From Streptomyces sp. NRRL S-87 (GTDB lineage Bacteria; Actinomycetota; Actinomycetes; Streptomycetales; Streptomycetaceae): 64,000 nt of DNA. Position 1 is the stretch's first letter, and every line of letters starts with the position of its first letter. A program made the position numbers and the translations under genes. The DNA lies in the NCBI RefSeq assembly GCF_000719335.1, contig NZ_JOGB01000026.1, positions 1 to 64,000 on the forward strand, written 5' to 3'. The notes under the pieces were generated by a model. That model saw only the letters and a list, made by a program, of their open reading frames with translations. It was not told the DNA's origin and did not search any database. Shown one piece after another: positions 61,890-64,000 of this stretch.

Positions 61890-62303
61890 ATGACCCAGCG
61901 CACTCTCGTCATCCTCAAGCCCGACGCCGTCCGTCGTGGCCTGATCGGCGAGATCATCGGCCGTATCGAGCGCAAGGCCGGCTGGACCATCCCGGCGATG
62001 GAGCTGCGCACGCTGGACCAGGAGACCCTGGAGGCGCACTACGGCGAGCACAAGGGCAAGCCCTTCTACGAGCCGCTGATGGGCTTCATGGCCTCCGGCC
62101 CCGTCGTCGTCCTCGTCGTCGAGGGCGAGCGCGCGATCGAGGGCCTGCGGACCCTGGCCGGCCCGACCGACCCGATCGCGGCCACCCCCGGTTCGATCCG
62201 CGGCGACTTCGGCACCATCGTGCGCGAGAACCTCATCCACGCGTCCGACTCCGAGGAGTCCGCCGAGCGCGAGCTGAAGCTCTTCTTCCCCGCTCTCGTC
62301 TGA
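61890..62303 (+). CDS. ndk: Nucleoside diphosphate kinase
   Basis: 137 residues. It balances nucleoside triphosphates using a phosphohistidine; the active site is in NLIHASDS. TLVILKPDAVRRGLIGEII is the N-terminal family signature. ATG at 61890 follows AAGGAG. Probably co-transcribed with folC and ended by a good terminator. Confidence 0.97.
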   Translation: MTQRTLVILKPDAVRRGLIGEIIGRIERKAGWTIPAMELRTLDQETLEAHYGEHKGKPFYEPLMGFMASGPVVVLVVEGERAIEGLRTLAGPTDPIAATPGSIRGDFGTIVRENLIHASDSEESAERELKLFFPALV

Positions 62304-62334
62304 CGTCACGTCAGCCATATAGCGCTCACCACCT

Positions 62335-62363
62335 GGGGCGACCGAAGTAATTTCGGTCGCCCC
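62335..62363 (+). terminator. Terminator of ndk
   Basis: GGGGCGACCGAA (62335-62346) and TTCGGTCGCCCC (62352-62363) with a GTAAT loop, followed by TTGG. Confidence 0.9.
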
Positions 62364-62587
62364 TTGGTATAGATCACCATGGCCGGGAACGCATGGGACG
62401 GACCTGTCGTCACCATCAAGAGAGGCGGGTACCCGTTCCGGCCGGTCGGTCGGAGTCCCGTCGCGCGGTGTTCGTACCCTCGGCACTACGATGGGGCCTC
62501 CACCCACATACCCGACTCGCCGTCCTGACAGCAGCCGCTCTCAACTGGGAAGGCCAGACGCTCCTCATGGGGAACAAGGGGAACTCA
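62364..62587 (+). promoter_or_regulatory. mreB upstream region
   Basis: 224 bases expected to contain the mreB promoter. TATAGA (62368-62373) and TACGAT (62487-62492) are possible -10 boxes, but neither has a convincing -35 partner. AAGGGGA precedes the ATG at 62588. Confidence 0.35.
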
Positions 62588-63607
62588 ATGTCGTTCATCG
62601 GCCGTGACATGGCTGTCGACCTCGGGACCGCCAACACGCTGGTGTACGTGAGGGGCCGGGGGATCGTCCTGAACGAGCCGTCCGTGGTCGCCATCAACAC
62701 GAACACCGGTGGCATCCTCGCGGTCGGTTCCGAGGCGAAGAAGATGATCGGCCGGACGCCCGGCAACATCGTCGCGGTACGCCCCCTCAAGGACGGCGTG
62801 ATCGCCGACTTCGAGATCACCGAGCGCATGCTCCGGTACTTCATCCTCAAGATCCACAAGCGCCGCTACCTGGCCCGCCCCCGCGTCGTGGTCTGCGTCC
62901 CCTCCGGCATCACCGGGGTCGAGCGCCGCGCCGTCATCGAGGCCTCCACCCAGGCCGGCGCCCGTCAGGTGCACATCATCGAGGAGCCCATGGCCGCGGC
63001 CATCGGCTCCGGCCTGCCGGTGCACGAGGCCACCGGCAACATGGTCGTCGACATCGGCGGCGGCACCACCGAGGTGGCCGTCATCTCCCTCGGCGGAATC
63101 GTCACGGCACAGTCGATCCGGGTGGCCGGCGACGAGCTCGACAACGCGATCATCCAGCACATCAAGAAGGAGTACAGCCTCCTCCTCGGTGAGCGGACCG
63201 CCGAGCAGATCAAGATCACCATCGGCTCGGCCTTCGACCTCGACAAGGACGAGCACACCGAGATCCGCGGCCGCGACCTCGTCTCGGGCCTGCCCAAGAC
63301 CGTGGTCATCTCCGCCGCCGAGGTCCGCAAGGCCATCGAGGAGCCCGTCAACGCCATCGTCGACGCGGTCAAGACGACCCTCGACAAGTGCCCGCCCGAG
63401 CTCTCCGGCGACATCATGGACCGCGGCATCGTCCTCACCGGCGGCGGCGCCCTGCTCCGCGGCCTCGACGAGCGGCTGCGCCGCGAGACCGGCATGCCCA
63501 TCCACATCGCCGAGGACCCGCTGGACTCCGTCGCCCTCGGCTCCGGCAAGTGCGTCGAGGAGTTCGAGGCGCTCCAGCAGGTCCTGGACGCCCAGCCCCG
63601 CCGCTGA
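62588..63607 (+). CDS. mreB: Rod-shape-determining protein MreB (bacterial actin)
   Basis: 339 residues. Actin-fold motifs are [13 protein letters not shown] (phosphate 1), [18 protein letters not shown] (phosphate 2) and [16 protein letters not shown] (adenosine). In Streptomyces it acts mainly in spore-wall and aerial-hypha integrity rather than vegetative growth. I used ATG 62588 with its ribosome site rather than the in-frame ATG at 62567. It heads the mre cluster, with mreC downstream. Confidence 0.95.
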   Translation: MSFIGRDMAVDLGTANTLVYVRGRGIVLNEPSVVAINTNTGGILAVGSEAKKMIGRTPGNIVAVRPLKDGVIADFEITERMLRYFILKIHKRRYLARPRVVVCVPSGITGVERRAVIEASTQAGARQVHIIEEPMAAAIGSGLPVHEATGNMVVDIGGGTTEVAVISLGGIVTAQSIRVAGDELDNAIIQHIKKEYSLLLGERTAEQIKITIGSAFDLDKDEHTEIRGRDLVSGLPKTVVISAAEVRKAIEEPVNAIVDAVKTTLDKCPPELSGDIMDRGIVLTGGGALLRGLDERLRRETGMPIHIAEDPLDSVALGSGKCVEEFEALQQVLDAQPRR

Positions 63608-63716
63608 CGAACGCCCCGCCGACGCCGCCCGCCGCCGACGTCGCCCCGCCGGCACGCGCTGCCGACGCCACCCGCCGGCGGGCCGCCGCCGGCACGGCCC
63701 CACGGTCGGGACGCCG

Positions 63717-63744
63717 TTGACAATGCCCCCTTTCAGGGGATAAC
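63717..63744 (+). promoter_or_regulatory. Promoter ahead of mreC
   Basis: TTGACA (63717-63722), 16 bases, GATAAC (63739-63744). An alternative -10, TAACGG, gives 18 bases. The -35 is a perfect consensus, rare in this window. Confidence 0.6.
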
Positions 63745-63755
63745 GGAAACACAGA

Positions 63756-63795
63756 GATCCGCCGTACGGGTGCTGCCGCGCCCGTCCGGCGGATC
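63756..63795 (+). other. Hairpin in the mreC leader
   Basis: GATCCGCC (63756-63763) and GGCGGATC (63788-63795) with an inner CGGG/CCCG pairing. It follows the mreC promoter by 12 bases and may affect leader stability. Confidence 0.5.
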
Positions 63796-63846
63796 GTTGA
63801 TATACAGGCAAAGAGAATTCCCAGAAGGAAGGCACGGCCGCCGCAC

Positions 63847-64000
63847 GTGAGGGACACACGAGAGAGCCGGCTGCTCCTGGTACTGCTGGTCGCCATCGCG
63901 TTCGCGCTGATCACGGTGGACATCCGGGCGGGCGAGGAGTCACCGGTCGACGGTGCCCGCCGGGGCGCCGCCGCGGTCTTCGGCCCGGTCGAGAAGGGCG
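63847..64000 (+). CDS. mreC: Rod-shape-determining protein MreC (N-terminal part only)
   Basis: The first 51 residues are in the window. A basic start (VRDTRESR), one membrane helix (about 9-24), then DIRAGEESPVDGARRGAAAVFGPVE match the MreC N-terminus. It would anchor in the membrane and link MreB to cell-wall synthesis. GTG at 63847 has AAGGAAGG a little far upstream. The gene is cut by the window end. Confidence 0.85.
   Translation, partial: MRDTRESRLLLVLLVAIAFALITVDIRAGEESPVDGARRGAAAVFGPVEKG

Overview
The window is a contiguous piece of a Streptomyces-type chromosome. Base composition is very GC-rich, third codon positions are almost all G or C, GTG starts are common and dense antisense open frames are present. 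The gene order (a csn-like sugar operon, malQ, asd, two pepN genes, sodF, rpiB, tig, clpP1, clpP2, clpX, valS, folC, ndk, mreB, mreC) resembles, from memory and unchecked, the core-chromosome stretch around SCO2657 to SCO2610 of S. coelicolor read in that order. There is no prophage, CRISPR array, transposase or biosynthetic cluster. Most of the region is conserved housekeeping DNA with small accessory insertions.

Layout. Positions 1-528 hold two long copies of a dispersed inverted-repeat element. 529-7511 (minus strand) is a sugar operon: a ROK repressor, a lipoprotein binding protein, two permeases, a family 4 glycosidase and a BadF-type kinase. A promoter and a palindromic operator lie ahead of the repressor. 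It matches the chitosan-oligosaccharide csnR-K operon. 7703-9592 carries an MscS-type channel and an HNH nuclease. 9682-11307 is an ECF41 sigma factor divergent from a carboxymuconolactone decarboxylase-like peroxidase, with candidate ECF41 promoters on both sides. 11562-16541 has a GH84-like hydrolase, a tiny proline-rich protein and malQ. 17057-21536 is a regulator, transporter and toxin section: MarR, two EamA exporters, LysR and a VapBC-type pair.

21630-28982 holds pepN, asd and a large secreted subtilisin. 29203-37992 mixes small accessory genes (CGNR zinc finger, VOC protein, flavin/PLP-oxidase-like protein, an AbiEi/DUF559-like protein, a small GntR-regulated trio) with a second pepN, a DsbA-like protein and an Fe superoxide dismutase preceded by a good Nur box. 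38134-41957 has two amino-acid permeases flanking bioY. 42177-47227 runs rpiB, a Nei/Fpg glycosylase, a SpoIIE/PP2C phosphatase, a PLP decarboxylase, an HD protein and a small membrane protein. tRNA-Gly(TCC) and tRNA-Pro(TGG) follow in opposite orientations.

47905-52526 is the protein quality-control block: trigger factor, ClpP1, ClpP2 and ClpX, with a ClgR-type box before clpP1. 53720-64000 has valS, a YfhO-like membrane protein, folC with DUF4233, ndk, mreB and the start of mreC, which runs off the window.

The most interesting items are the dispersed inverted-repeat family (four copies in about 20 kb), the paired ECF41 promoters, the operators read directly from sequence (CsnR, Nur, ClgR, MarR, VapB-like), several short tandem repeats at gene ends, a GH84-like enzyme with one expected catalytic Asp replaced by Gln, and a recurring leaderless layout in which a -10-like hexamer lies 6-7 bases before the start codon. 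No search could be run, so family names rest on recognised motifs and gene order.
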